Shown in pieces: positions 31,514 to 39,305 of a DNA stretch of 64,000 bases. Below the pieces are notes generated by a model that worked only from the letters and a program-made list of their open reading frames with translations, did no database searches and was not told where the DNA came from. The position numbers were made by a program, and so were the translations under genes. Source of the stretch: Flavonifractor sp052065355 (GTDB taxonomy: Bacteria > Bacillota > Clostridia > Oscillospirales > Oscillospiraceae); NCBI RefSeq assembly GCF_052065355.1, contig NZ_JBQHUF010000004.1, positions 1 through 64,000 of the forward strand. Reading direction: 5' to 3'. Positions within the stretch are counted from its first letter, which is position 1. Every line of letters starts with the position of its first letter.

Positions 31514-31939
31514 TCAACCAGTGAGGGATTCAGACTGCTCTATCTTAGTCCATACTGGGTCAGATCTACGAGATATTGCCAGGGGGGAGGGGTCGTCTGT
31601 CCGCCAGGCAGAGCTGAACTCATACACGTTGGGCTTGCGCAGGTTCTTGTTGGAAGTCACCTTTATAAACCCGCCGTCGGCCAGCTGTTTGATGTACCGC
31701 CGCAGGCTGGTGGAGGGCACGCCGTACTTTTTGGCCGCCGTACGGGGCAGCAGGAAGGTGCGCCGCCCGCCGCTCTCCATGGCCATGCACAGGTACAGCA
31801 AGCGGGCTCCCGTGCCCAGGGACTGGAACTTTTTGGACAACAGCAGGGAGTTACCTACCTGGAGGAACCGCTTCTCCCTGCCGTCGGCCTTCGCGCTCAT
31901 CCAGGGCAGCATGGTGCCGCCGCTTTTTCGTCTGCTCAT
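31514..31939 (-). CDS. Winged-helix-like protein, unknown role
   Basis: 141 residues from the ATG at 31939 (AGAGGAG upstream). A central segment FLLPRTAAKKYGVPSTSLRRYIKQLADGGFIKVTSN has the pattern of a replication-initiator or GntR-like winged helix: a recognition helix, then the wing GGFIKV. N-terminal GNSLLLSKKFQSLGTGARLLYLCMAME resembles plasmid/phage helix-turn-helix proteins that sense chromosomal replication state. No mobile genes are adjacent. It could be a domesticated regulator. The 190 bases between it and the sigma gene hold no recognisable feature beyond short GGTACC-containing repeats. Confidence 0.6.
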   Translation of the reverse strand: MSRRKSGGTMLPWMSAKADGREKRFLQVGNSLLLSKKFQSLGTGARLLYLCMAMESGGRRTFLLPRTAAKKYGVPSTSLRRYIKQLADGGFIKVTSNKNLRKPNVYEFSSAWRTDDPSPLAISRRSDPVWTKIEQSESLTG

Positions 31940-32090
31940 AGTATCCACTCCTCTTCTCTCGGCCAAAGGCCGGTATACTCAGCGGACGGTCAGAGGGAAA
32001 AGTTGACCATTTTGATACAAGCAGTGGGAAAAAACCGGGCGGGCCCGGGAATTTTTCTGGAATTGACCCATTTTTATGCGGAATTTTGTG

Positions 32091-32119
32091 TTTTCTTTCT
32101 TACTGTGCTGTGCTATAAT
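32091..32119 (+). promoter_or_regulatory. Putative promoter of putP
   Basis: TATAAT at 32114-32119, with a weak TTTTCT 17 bases upstream, in an AT-rich stretch unlike the surroundings. AAAAGGAG follows near 32167. Confidence 0.5.
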
Positions 32120-32182
32120 ACTCATATTGTCCTGGTTGTGTGTCCGGGACTGGAGTGTATAAGAGAAAAGGAGCGTGTTTCC

Positions 32183-33703
32183 ATGACCACCGCGCAAATC
32201 CTGATCCTGCTGGCCATTGTGGTCTATCTGCTGTTCATGCTGTGGATCGGCTGGATCTGTGCCAAGAAAAACGAATCCGTGGACGACTTCTACCTGGGAG
32301 GACGGAAGCTGGGTCCCTTCGTCACCGCCATGAGCGCCGAGGCCAGCGATATGTCCTCCTGGCTGCTGATGGGCCTGCCCGGCGTGGCCTACCTCACCGG
32401 CCTGGCAGAGGCCAGCTGGACCGCCATCGGCCTGGTGGTGGGTACTTACTTGAACTGGCTCATTGTGGCCCGGCGGATCCGGCGGTACTCCCACCAGCTG
32501 GACGCCATCACCGTGCCTCAGTTCTTCTCCAAGCGCTGGGAGGATGACCGGTGCCTGCTCTCCGCTATCGCCGCCCTGGTCATCATCATCTTCTTCATCC
32601 CCTACACCGCCTCCGGCTTCTCCGCCTGCGGCAAGCTGTTTTCCACCCTGTTCGGCATGGACTACCTCACCGCCATGCTGATCTCCGCCGCCGTCATCGT
32701 GATCTACACCGTTATGGGCGGCTTCCTGGCCGCCTCCTTCACCGACCTGATCCAGTCCATCATCATGACGGTGGCCCTCATCGTGGTACTGGGCTTCGGC
32801 ATCACCCAGGCCGGCGGCCTGGACGCGGTGATGGACAACGCCCGGTCCATGGCGGGCTACCTGTCCCTCACCAGCATCCACGACCCCGCCACCGGCGGCT
32901 CCAATCCTTACGGCCTGCTCACCATCTGCTCCCTGCTGGCCTGGGGCCTTGGCTACTTCGGCATGCCCCACATCCTGGTGCGGTTCATGGCTATTGAGGA
33001 CGAGCAGAAGCTGAAGCTCTCCCGCCGGGTGGCCTCCTCCTGGGTGGTCATCTCCATGGGCGTGGCTATCTTCATCGGCCTGGTGGGCAACGCCATGACC
33101 CGGGCCGGCGCGCTGGAGCAGCTGGCCGACTCCGAGACCATCATCGTCCGCATCGCCAGCCTTATCAGCCAGTTCGGCGCCATCCCCGCTCTGCTGGCCG
33201 GCGTCATCCTGGCGGGCATCCTGGCGGCTACCATGTCCACCGCCGACAGCCAGCTGCTGGCTGCCTCCTCCTCCATCTCTCAGGATCTGGGCAACGACTT
33301 CCTCAAGCGCAACCTCAGCGGTAAGCGGGGCATGATCGTGGCCCGGTCGGTGATGATCATCATCGCCCTCATCGCCGCCTTCCTGGCCCGGGACCCCAAC
33401 AGCTCCGTGTTCCGGGTGGTGTCCTTCGCCTGGGCGGGCTTCGGCGCCGCCTTCGGCCCCACCATGCTGATGGCCCTGTTCTGGAAGCGCTCCAACAAGT
33501 GGGGCGCCCTGGCGGGCATGATCGTGGGCGGCGTGATGGTCTTTGTGTGGAAGTTCCTCATCGCCCCCATGGGCGGCGTGTGGGCCATTTACGAGCTGCT
33601 GCCCGCCTTCTGCTGTGCCCTGATCGCCATCGTGGTGGTCTCCCTCCTCACCCCCGCGCCCCGTCAGACGGTGCTGGACCAGTTTGAGGCGGTAAGAAAG
33701 TAA
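32183..33703 (+). CDS. putP: Sodium/proline symporter
   Basis: 506 residues from the ATG at 32183 (AAAAGGAGCG upstream); about 13 hydrophobic helices, SSS family. PutP hallmarks are DFYLGGRKLGPFVTAMSAEASDMSSWLLMGLPG in TM2, the Na-binding region around LAGVILAGILAATMSTADSQLLAASS, and GYFGMPHILVRFMAI. It imports L-proline with sodium, for nutrition or Stickland-type fermentation, and osmoprotection is possible. The frame is open for 270 codons upstream, but this is only GC-rich open sequence. Confidence 0.93.
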   Translation: MTTAQILILLAIVVYLLFMLWIGWICAKKNESVDDFYLGGRKLGPFVTAMSAEASDMSSWLLMGLPGVAYLTGLAEASWTAIGLVVGTYLNWLIVARRIRRYSHQLDAITVPQFFSKRWEDDRCLLSAIAALVIIIFFIPYTASGFSACGKLFSTLFGMDYLTAMLISAAVIVIYTVMGGFLAASFTDLIQSIIMTVALIVVLGFGITQAGGLDAVMDNARSMAGYLSLTSIHDPATGGSNPYGLLTICSLLAWGLGYFGMPHILVRFMAIEDEQKLKLSRRVASSWVVISMGVAIFIGLVGNAMTRAGALEQLADSETIIVRIASLISQFGAIPALLAGVILAGILAATMSTADSQLLAASSSISQDLGNDFLKRNLSGKRGMIVARSVMIIIALIAAFLARDPNSSVFRVVSFAWAGFGAAFGPTMLMALFWKRSNKWGALAGMIVGGVMVFVWKFLIAPMGGVWAIYELLPAFCCALIAIVVVSLLTPAPRQTVLDQFEAVRK

Positions 33704-33707
33704 AACG

Positions 33708-33748
33708 CAGGGCCACTGCAACACACATGTTGCAGTGGCCCTGTTTTT
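33708..33748. terminator. Terminator of putP
   Basis: 15-bp perfect stem CAGGGCCACTGCAAC with loop ACACAT, then five T. A second hairpin (33749-33773, CCCGGTTCCCT/AGGGACCGGG) with another T-run follows. Confidence 0.92.
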
Positions 33749-33779
33749 CCCGGTTCCCTTCACAGGGACCGGGATTTTT

Positions 33780-35666
33780 TTACTTTACGGTCTCGTACAG
33801 CCGGAGCATGGTGATGATGCTCTGCTCTCTGGAATAGCTGCCCTGGGGAGCGAAGGTATTGCTGCCCACGCCGCCCATGATGCCGCTGGCCTGCATCTGG
33901 CCCACCGCGTCAAAGGCCCAGGAGGAGACGGAGGCATTGTCGGCAAAGGTGGGAGCCTGAGCGGACAGGGGCTTACCCACGGCCTCTGCCAGACGGGAGA
34001 GCATGGTGGCGGCCTGCTCCCGGGTCAGGGTGCCGTCAGGGTTGAATTTGCCGCCGCCCACGCCGGTGACGATACCCAGGGCGCCCATCTTCTGCACATT
34101 GACGTCGGTGGTGTCGGTGAAGGTGGTGCGCTGGGTGATCTCAGCGCCCTTGACGGTCTCGTACAGCTCCACGGCCAGGGCGCAGAACTGAGCCCGGGTG
34201 GCGGTCTGGGTGTACTGGGACTGGAGGGAATCGGGCACGATGCCGGCGGAAATGGCCTGATCCACCTGCTCCGCCGCCCAGGAGGAGGGAGTGTCGGTGC
34301 CGGGGTCGGTGGGGATGGTGCCGCCGCCGGTCATCTGGCCGGTGACCGAGTTATAGACCTGGCCGGAGCCGGTATAGGTACCCTGATGGACTTCCAGAAG
34401 ATAAAAGTCCGTTTCTGTATGGGAAACGTTTACACACATAAAGGCAACACCATCGTGGAAATCGTAGAGATCCGCATAGGGATGGGTGTAGCCGTTTGAC
34501 GGATTCAACGGCGGAATGACCACGTTGCCGCGGGTATCCAGCACCAGCGGGGTCCGGCTGTCGTGGGAGTACGCCGGAATGACGCCGCTGTCGAAGAAGG
34601 TCCCCAAGGTACTTCCGGCCGGGAGTACCTGGTTGCCGTATCTATCAAACACGGCGCCCTGGCCTGTTTCCAGAGGGCCGTTGCCCTGGATCTCTACCCC
34701 GGCGATCATTCCGTCATGGATGATATTATGCAGCTCCAGATATTGAGGGGGATCCACATCGATGACGCCGACCTGATTTCCCTTGGTGTCGATGACGACG
34801 TAGCAGGGGTAGCGCCGCCCGCCTCTGGAATCTATGAGAAGGGCATAGCCATCCTCAGAAAAGATGCTGCTGAATTCAAACATGCTGTCCGCTATAACAT
34901 CGACCTGGAGATACTGATCCAGGTCATAATCCCGGAGATCACCGCGGAAGAGGGTTATGGCCGGCTTTCCCTGCTTGTCCAGATATCCCACGAAGTATTT
35001 GCCATCCAGAGTTCCGGAAAAGGGGACCAGGCCATGAGAGAAGTAACGTCCGACGTTCAAATGTGCGCCCGGCAGGCAAAGAACGGTATTGCCGGAGTGA
35101 TCGATGAACGAGACCGACTTGGATTCATAGTCTTCCTCACGGATGGTCCAGGCTACTCCGTCATGGAACGGCTGCGCCAATTTGAACTGGGGTTCAATGA
35201 CCAGGTTTCCCTGGGTATCCATATAACCAAACAGGCCGGTCGTATCGTCGTAATACAGGCACAGCCCTTCGCTGAAGTAAAAGGATGTGAGAGGAATTCT
35301 GGTGGGCGGGGTCTCCAAATGGGAGAGATCCAGAAGGTTCCCGTTTTTATCCACATAGTTCAGATAGTCGATCTCTCCGATCTCATAGCCATGGTCATCC
35401 GTCATGATCCCCGTTCTCATGACCGGCATGTATCCTTCTATAAAGCCGGTCTCCCCGAAGGTATGGACATATTTGTCGGGTTTCGCCTTCCACCCCTCCT
35501 GATTGTTTTTGATCTCCCAGGGGGTGACCGTGATGTACAGGCCGTCGCCCTGAAAGACGTCAGGCATATCTCTGCTGAAATCGTAGTCCGCTGCCTGTGA
35601 AACGGGAGATAGGCCAACAAACAGCAGCGCACAGGCCAAAAGGGATGCAAAGATGCGCTTCTTCAT
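33780..35666 (-). CDS. Secreted surface protein with WG-type repeats and three SLH domains
   Basis: 628 residues from the ATG at 35666 (AAAGGAG upstream). Signal peptide MKKRIFASLLACALLFVGLSPVSQA. The middle (about 60-440) has WG/KWG-like units: GLFGYMDTQGNLVIEPQFKLAQPFHDGVAW, FVGYLDKQGKPAITL, PLVLDTRGNVVIPP. The C-terminus carries three SLH segments near SWAAEQVDQAISAGIVP, TFTDTTDVNVQKMGALGIVTGVGGGKFNPDGTLTREQA and TFADNASVSSWAFDAVGQMQASGIMGG. SLH domains bind pyruvylated wall polymer, so the protein is held at the cell surface. Confidence 0.85.
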   Translation of the reverse strand: MKKRIFASLLACALLFVGLSPVSQAADYDFSRDMPDVFQGDGLYITVTPWEIKNNQEGWKAKPDKYVHTFGETGFIEGYMPVMRTGIMTDDHGYEIGEIDYLNYVDKNGNLLDLSHLETPPTRIPLTSFYFSEGLCLYYDDTTGLFGYMDTQGNLVIEPQFKLAQPFHDGVAWTIREEDYESKSVSFIDHSGNTVLCLPGAHLNVGRYFSHGLVPFSGTLDGKYFVGYLDKQGKPAITLFRGDLRDYDLDQYLQVDVIADSMFEFSSIFSEDGYALLIDSRGGRRYPCYVVIDTKGNQVGVIDVDPPQYLELHNIIHDGMIAGVEIQGNGPLETGQGAVFDRYGNQVLPAGSTLGTFFDSGVIPAYSHDSRTPLVLDTRGNVVIPPLNPSNGYTHPYADLYDFHDGVAFMCVNVSHTETDFYLLEVHQGTYTGSGQVYNSVTGQMTGGGTIPTDPGTDTPSSWAAEQVDQAISAGIVPDSLQSQYTQTATRAQFCALAVELYETVKGAEITQRTTFTDTTDVNVQKMGALGIVTGVGGGKFNPDGTLTREQAATMLSRLAEAVGKPLSAQAPTFADNASVSSWAFDAVGQMQASGIMGGVGSNTFAPQGSYSREQSIITMLRLYETVK

Positions 35667-35819
35667 TTCCACATGCTCCTTTCCGATTGTCGCCTCATTC
35701 CGCACATAAGACGCGCCAGGTCTCCTCTGGTGGCGGTTTGCCTTCTTCTGTCACATATCATACTAGTTTCCACATAAAAAACAATAAGCCGGCTGCATAG
35801 TAGCGCGCTGAATTTTTTC

Positions 35820-35848
35820 TTGAAATTTCCTTCGGAATGGAATATAAT
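35820..35848 (+). promoter_or_regulatory. Promoter of the C39 lipoprotein gene
   Basis: TTGAAA (35820-35825), 17 bases, TATAAT (35843-35848), 52 bases before the ATG at 35900. Confidence 0.8.
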
Positions 35849-35899
35849 TCATTCCACTGCGCTTCGCCGCAGAATCGGAAAAACAAAGGAGATCGAGAA

Positions 35900-36757
35900 A
35901 TGAAACAACATGTCACTCTGGCGCTGACCCTGACCCTGACCGCCGGCCTGCTGGCCGGATGCACCAATCCGTCGGGAGGGAACCAGCCGACTGGGGCGGC
36001 CCAAACATCCCAAGTGGATGCCACACCTAACGCGGCGGAAAACAACGCCGCCTTCACCGATGCGATGAAGATCCCCTACGCGACAGACCTGTCTCCCGAG
36101 GACGGCGCCGACTCCGTGGAGCGGCTGGGCGACCATGCGGATTCCCCCTATTTCGCCCATCCGGATTTCTACAACATGGAGTCCAGCGACACCCTGACCA
36201 TCCTCACCGGCTTTCAGACCATGCAGCAGACCAGCGAATGGGCCTGCGGCGTGACCAGCGCCCTGATGGTGCTCAACTGGTACGATCAGCTGGGCGACTG
36301 GAACGAGGAGAGCCTGGCCGCCCTGCGCCACTCTCTGGAGGGCACGGAGCTGGCCGGTTATCCCGGCACCACCCTGAAGCAGGCCATGGATATTTTTGAC
36401 GGCGTAGGCGGATTTACATATACCACCACCCTTGACTACGAGGACCCTGCCTCCGAGGTCTGGATGGACACCATCCAGGGCTGGCTGGCAGAGGGAAAGC
36501 CCGTCATGGTTTGCTACAATGACTGGGGCGGTCACTGGCAGGTCATTATCGGCTACGACACCATGGGCACCGAGACCCAGCAGGACGACGTCTTCATCGT
36601 CGCCGATCCCTACGACACCACCGACCACTGCCAGGACGGCTACGGCATCCTGATGGCGGAGCGCTTTATGTACAACTTCTCCATGTACGGCGCTTTCCCG
36701 GAGTCTGAGGGCGGCAGCGACCACCTGTTCCTGGTAGCTTCTCCTGCCGAGGCGTAA
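35900..36757 (+). CDS. C39-like cysteine peptidase lipoprotein
   Basis: 285 residues from the ATG at 35900 (AAAGGAGATCG upstream). Lipobox LLAGC follows a long hydrophobic segment, so it is an extracytoplasmic lipoprotein. Peptidase_C39_2 features: catalytic Cys in SEWACGVTSALMVLNWY, His in GHWQVIIGYDTMG, and a following acidic residue in VADPYDTTDH. It probably cleaves peptides or peptidoglycan-linked substrates at the cell surface. No transporter or bacteriocin precursor lies nearby, so a leader-peptidase role is unlikely. Confidence 0.83.
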   Translation: MKQHVTLALTLTLTAGLLAGCTNPSGGNQPTGAAQTSQVDATPNAAENNAAFTDAMKIPYATDLSPEDGADSVERLGDHADSPYFAHPDFYNMESSDTLTILTGFQTMQQTSEWACGVTSALMVLNWYDQLGDWNEESLAALRHSLEGTELAGYPGTTLKQAMDIFDGVGGFTYTTTLDYEDPASEVWMDTIQGWLAEGKPVMVCYNDWGGHWQVIIGYDTMGTETQQDDVFIVADPYDTTDHCQDGYGILMAERFMYNFSMYGAFPESEGGSDHLFLVASPAEA

Positions 36758-36778
36758 AAAACTTTTTGGATTTATATG

Positions 36779-36821
36779 CAGCAAGAGGCGCCGGATGCGT
36801 TGCACCCGGCGCCTCTTGCTG
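36779..36821 (+). terminator. Hairpin after the C39 peptidase gene
   Basis: 16-bp stem CAGCAAGAGGCGCCGG / CCGGCGCCTCTTGCTG with a loop of 11 bases. The T-run is poor, so efficiency is uncertain. Confidence 0.65.
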
Positions 36822-36843
36822 TTACGTGGATGGAAGCCCAGCA

Positions 36844-36962
36844 GCCGACAAAAAAGGTCCCCGGAACATTGTTCCGGGGACCTTCATTTAGCAATTGCTT
36901 AATACATGCCGCCCATGTCGGGAGCGGGAGCAGCAGGAGGAGTGGGCTCCTTCTTGCCGGCC
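36844..36962 (-). pseudogene. Duplicated groEL 3' end with terminator (remnant unit U1)
   Basis: About 119 bases nearly matching 37075-37194, the real groEL end. On the minus strand it encodes KKEPTPPAAPAPDMGGMY and a TAA, then a terminator hairpin AGGTCCCCGGAAC/GTTCCGGGGACCT with six T. In the real copy the stem reads AGGCCCCCGGAAC/GTTCCGGGGGCCT, so the changed pair is compensated. The coding part differs at only about two bases within the conserved stretch. It has no start and is a fragment only. Confidence 0.85.
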
Positions 36963-37074
36963 TACCCCCGTGAAATCAGCGATTTCACGGGGACCCCTTC
37001 CCTTTTATCTGCTCGGGCGGAGTGAATCCGCCCGGCATCAAGGTTTTGCCTCCGGCAAAACGCTTGGCCTGGTG
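36963..37074. other. Non-coding segment between the duplicated groEL ends
   Basis: Contains a 12-bp-stem hairpin CCCCGTGAAATC/GATTTCACGGGG (36966-36992), then the two-hairpin repeat copy B, then one arm of an 18-bp inverted repeat. The whole 36758-37130 gap holds only these elements and the U1 remnant; no gene. Confidence 0.75.
37003..37067 (+). repeat. Two-hairpin dispersed repeat, copy B
   Basis: Matches copy A (13674-13605, minus strand) from TTTT-ATCTGCTCGGGCG to CAAAACGCTTGG. Hairpin I is CGGGCGGA/TCCGCCCG; hairpin II is GTTTTGCC/GGCAAAAC. It is antisense to groEL and lies downstream of it. Confidence 0.75.
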
Positions 37075-37200
37075 GCCGACAAGAAAGGCCCCCGGAACAT
37101 TGTTCCGGGGGCCTAAACCTTGGCAGTTGATTAATACATGCCGCCCATGTCGGGAGCGGGAGCAGCGGGAGGAGTGGGCTCCTTCTTGTCGGCCACCAGG
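37068..37200. repeat. 18-bp perfect inverted repeat around the groEL terminator
   Basis: CCTGGTGGCCGACAAGAA (37068-37085) and TTCTTGTCGGCCACCAGG (37183-37200) are exact complements. The right arm is groEL coding sequence (LVADKK region); the left arm lies beyond the terminator. The groEL mRNA could fold into a large hairpin holding stop codon and terminator stem. Confidence 0.8.
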
Positions 37201-38756
37201 GACTCGGTGGTCAGCAGCACGGAGGCGATGGAAGCGGCGTTCTCCAGAGCGGAGCGGGTCACCTTGGTGGGATCCACGATACCGGCGGAGATCATGTCCA
37301 CGTACTCCTCGCTGTAAGCGTCGAAGCCGTAGCCAACCTTGTTGGCCTTCTTCACGTTCTCTAGAACCACGGAGCCGTCGATGCCGGCGTTGGTAGCAAT
37401 CTGGCGCATGGGCTCGGTCAGAGCCTTGGCGATGATGCGGACACCGGTCTTCTCGTCGCCCTCGGACTCAGCCAGCAGCTTCTCCACGGCGGGCACGGCG
37501 TTCACATAAGCGGTGCCGCCGCCGGCCACGATGCCTTCCTCAACAGCGGCGCGGGTAGCGTTCAGGGCGTCCTCGATGCGGAGCTTCTTCTCCTTCATCT
37601 CCACCTCAGTGGCGGCGCCCACGCGGATGATAGCCACACCGCCGGCCATCTTGGCCAGACGCTCCTGCAGCTTCTCGCGGTCGTAGTCGGAAGTGGTGGT
37701 CTCGATCTGAGAACGGATCTGAGCCACACGGGCCTTGATGTCGTCGGCATTGCCGGCGCCGTCCACGATGATGGTGTTCTCCTTGGAGACCTTCACCTGA
37801 CGGGCCTTGCCCAGCAGATCCATGGTGGCTTCCTTCAGCTCCAGGCCAACCTCAGCGGAGATCACAGTGCCGCCGGTGAGGACAGCGATATCCTGCAGCA
37901 TCTCCTTGCGGCGGTCGCCGAAGCCGGGGGCCTTGACGCACACCACGTTCAGGGTGCCGCGCAGCTTGTTGACGATCAGGGTGGACAGAGCCTCGCCCTC
38001 CACGTCCTCGGCGATGACCAGCAGCTTCTTGCCGGACTGCACCACCTGCTCCAGGATGGGCAGCAGCTCCTGAATGTTGGAGATCTTCTTATCGGTGATC
38101 AGAATGAGAGCGTCGTCCAGGACGGCCTCCATCTTCTCGGTGTCGGTGACCATATAGGGGGTGATGTAGCCCCGGTCGAACTGCATGCCTTCCACGACCT
38201 CGGAATAGGTCTCGGCGGTCTTGGACTCCTCAACGGTGATGACGCCGTCGTGGGAAACCTTCTCCATGGCCTCAGCAATCAGCTTGCCCACGGTCTCGTC
38301 GCCGGAGGACACGGTGCCGACACGAGCGATGTCGTCGGAGCCGTTGACCTTCTGGCTGTTGGCCTTGATGGCCTCGATGGCGGCGTTGGTAGCCTTGGCG
38401 ATGCCCTTCTTCATGACCATGGGGTTGGCACCGGCAGCCAGGTTCTTCAGACCCTCGCGGATGATGGCCTGAGCCAGCAGGGTGGCGGTGGTGGTGCCGT
38501 CGCCGGCCACGTCGTTGGTCTTGGTGGAGACTTCCTTCACCAGCTGAGCGCCCATGTTCTCAAAGGGATCGTCCAGCTCGATCTCCTTGGCGATGGTCAC
38601 GCCGTCGTTGGTGATGAGGGGAGCGCCGAACTTCTTGTCCAGCACCACGTTGCGGCCCTTGGGACCCATGGTGATCTTAACGGTATCGGCGAGCTGGTTA
38701 ACGCCCCGCTCCAGAGCGTGACGGGCTTCCTCGCCGTAGCAAATAACCTTAGCCAT
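37131..38756 (-). CDS. groEL: Chaperonin GroEL (Hsp60)
   Basis: 541 residues with the full chaperonin architecture: N-terminal equatorial TVKITMGPKGRNVVLD, ATP site GDGTTTATLLAQ with catalytic Asp, apical domain, and C-terminal GGM tail DMGGMY. It forms the double-ring folding cage with GroES. It is 72 bases after groES in one operon under CIRCE/HrcA control. The 3' flank is rearranged: its end and terminator are duplicated downstream. Confidence 0.98.
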   Translation of the reverse strand: MAKVICYGEEARHALERGVNQLADTVKITMGPKGRNVVLDKKFGAPLITNDGVTIAKEIELDDPFENMGAQLVKEVSTKTNDVAGDGTTTATLLAQAIIREGLKNLAAGANPMVMKKGIAKATNAAIEAIKANSQKVNGSDDIARVGTVSSGDETVGKLIAEAMEKVSHDGVITVEESKTAETYSEVVEGMQFDRGYITPYMVTDTEKMEAVLDDALILITDKKISNIQELLPILEQVVQSGKKLLVIAEDVEGEALSTLIVNKLRGTLNVVCVKAPGFGDRRKEMLQDIAVLTGGTVISAEVGLELKEATMDLLGKARQVKVSKENTIIVDGAGNADDIKARVAQIRSQIETTTSDYDREKLQERLAKMAGGVAIIRVGAATEVEMKEKKLRIEDALNATRAAVEEGIVAGGGTAYVNAVPAVEKLLAESEGDEKTGVRIIAKALTEPMRQIATNAGIDGSVVLENVKKANKVGYGFDAYSEEYVDMISAGIVDPTKVTRSALENAASIASVLLTTESLVADKKEPTPPAAPAPDMGGMY

Positions 38757-38828
38757 AACGAATTACCTCCATTTGTATCAGGCGGTCAGCGCCGCCCGGA
38801 AATCAGTGTTTGTGCAGCAGTCAGGCGA

Positions 38829-39113
38829 TCACTCAACGATAGCCAGGATATCAGACTGACGGACGATGGTGTACTCCTCGCCGTCCACCTTGACCTCGGT
38901 GCCGGAGTACTTGCTGGTGATGACCTTGTCGCCCACCTTCACGGTCATGGTGACTTCCTTGCCGTCCACCAGTCCGCCGGGGCCCACCTCGATGACTTCG
39001 GCCACCTCGGGCTTCTCCTTGGCAGCACCGGTCAGGATGATGCCACTCTTGGTCTTCTCTTCGGCCTCGACCAGCTTGATGACCACACGGTCGGCAAGAG
39101 GCTTGAGTTTCAT
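38829..39113 (-). CDS. groES: Co-chaperonin GroES
   Basis: 94 residues. LKPLADRVVIKLVEAEEKTKSGIILTG includes the mobile loop that binds GroEL, and SKYSGTEVKVDGEEYTIVRQSDILAIVE is the conserved C-terminus. AAGGAGG lies 9 bases before the ATG. First gene of groESL, behind CIRCE. Confidence 0.98.
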   Translation of the reverse strand: MKLKPLADRVVIKLVEAEEKTKSGIILTGAAKEKPEVAEVIEVGPGGLVDGKEVTMTVKVGDKVITSKYSGTEVKVDGEEYTIVRQSDILAIVE

Positions 39114-39166
39114 AATGGGTTCCTCCTTACATGTATCTTTATTTTCTTATTAAGCGATTCAATTTG

Positions 39167-39193
39167 TTAGCACTCATTTTGCCGGAGTGCTAA
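39167..39193. promoter_or_regulatory. CIRCE operator (HrcA binding site)
   Basis: TTAGCACTC, 9 bases, GAGTGCTAA: an exact match to the CIRCE consensus, 54 bases upstream of groES and just after the promoter. HrcA represses groESL here until heat stress. Confidence 0.98.
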
Positions 39194-39204
39194 CCACAAG
39201 TAAG

Positions 39205-39233
39205 ATAATACCCCTCTCGGCCAAAAAAATCAA
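39205..39233 (-). promoter_or_regulatory. groESL promoter
   Basis: On the minus strand, TTGATT (39233-39228), 17 bases, TATTAT (39210-39205). CIRCE begins 12 bases downstream of the -10. The -35 overlaps the terminator stem of the lipid-kinase gene upstream. Confidence 0.82.
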
Positions 39234-39260
39234 CCCCCTTTTTTCAGAAAAGGGGGTTGA
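39223..39260 (-). terminator. Terminator of the lipid-kinase gene
   Basis: TCAACCCCCTTTT / AAAAGGGGGTTGA, 13-bp stem with loop TTCAG, followed on the minus strand by seven T. It shares bases with the groESL -35. Confidence 0.9.
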
Positions 39261-39305
39261 TTTTTAAAAAGTTCAAGTTTTGTTCACAAACCCCAGGGCG
39301 GAGTG

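Noticed and set aside
31373..32182. Long N-terminal extension of putP
   Set aside because: The extension crosses the antisense HTH gene and the AT-rich promoter region. Family proteins begin at MTTAQILIL, which has its own ribosome site.
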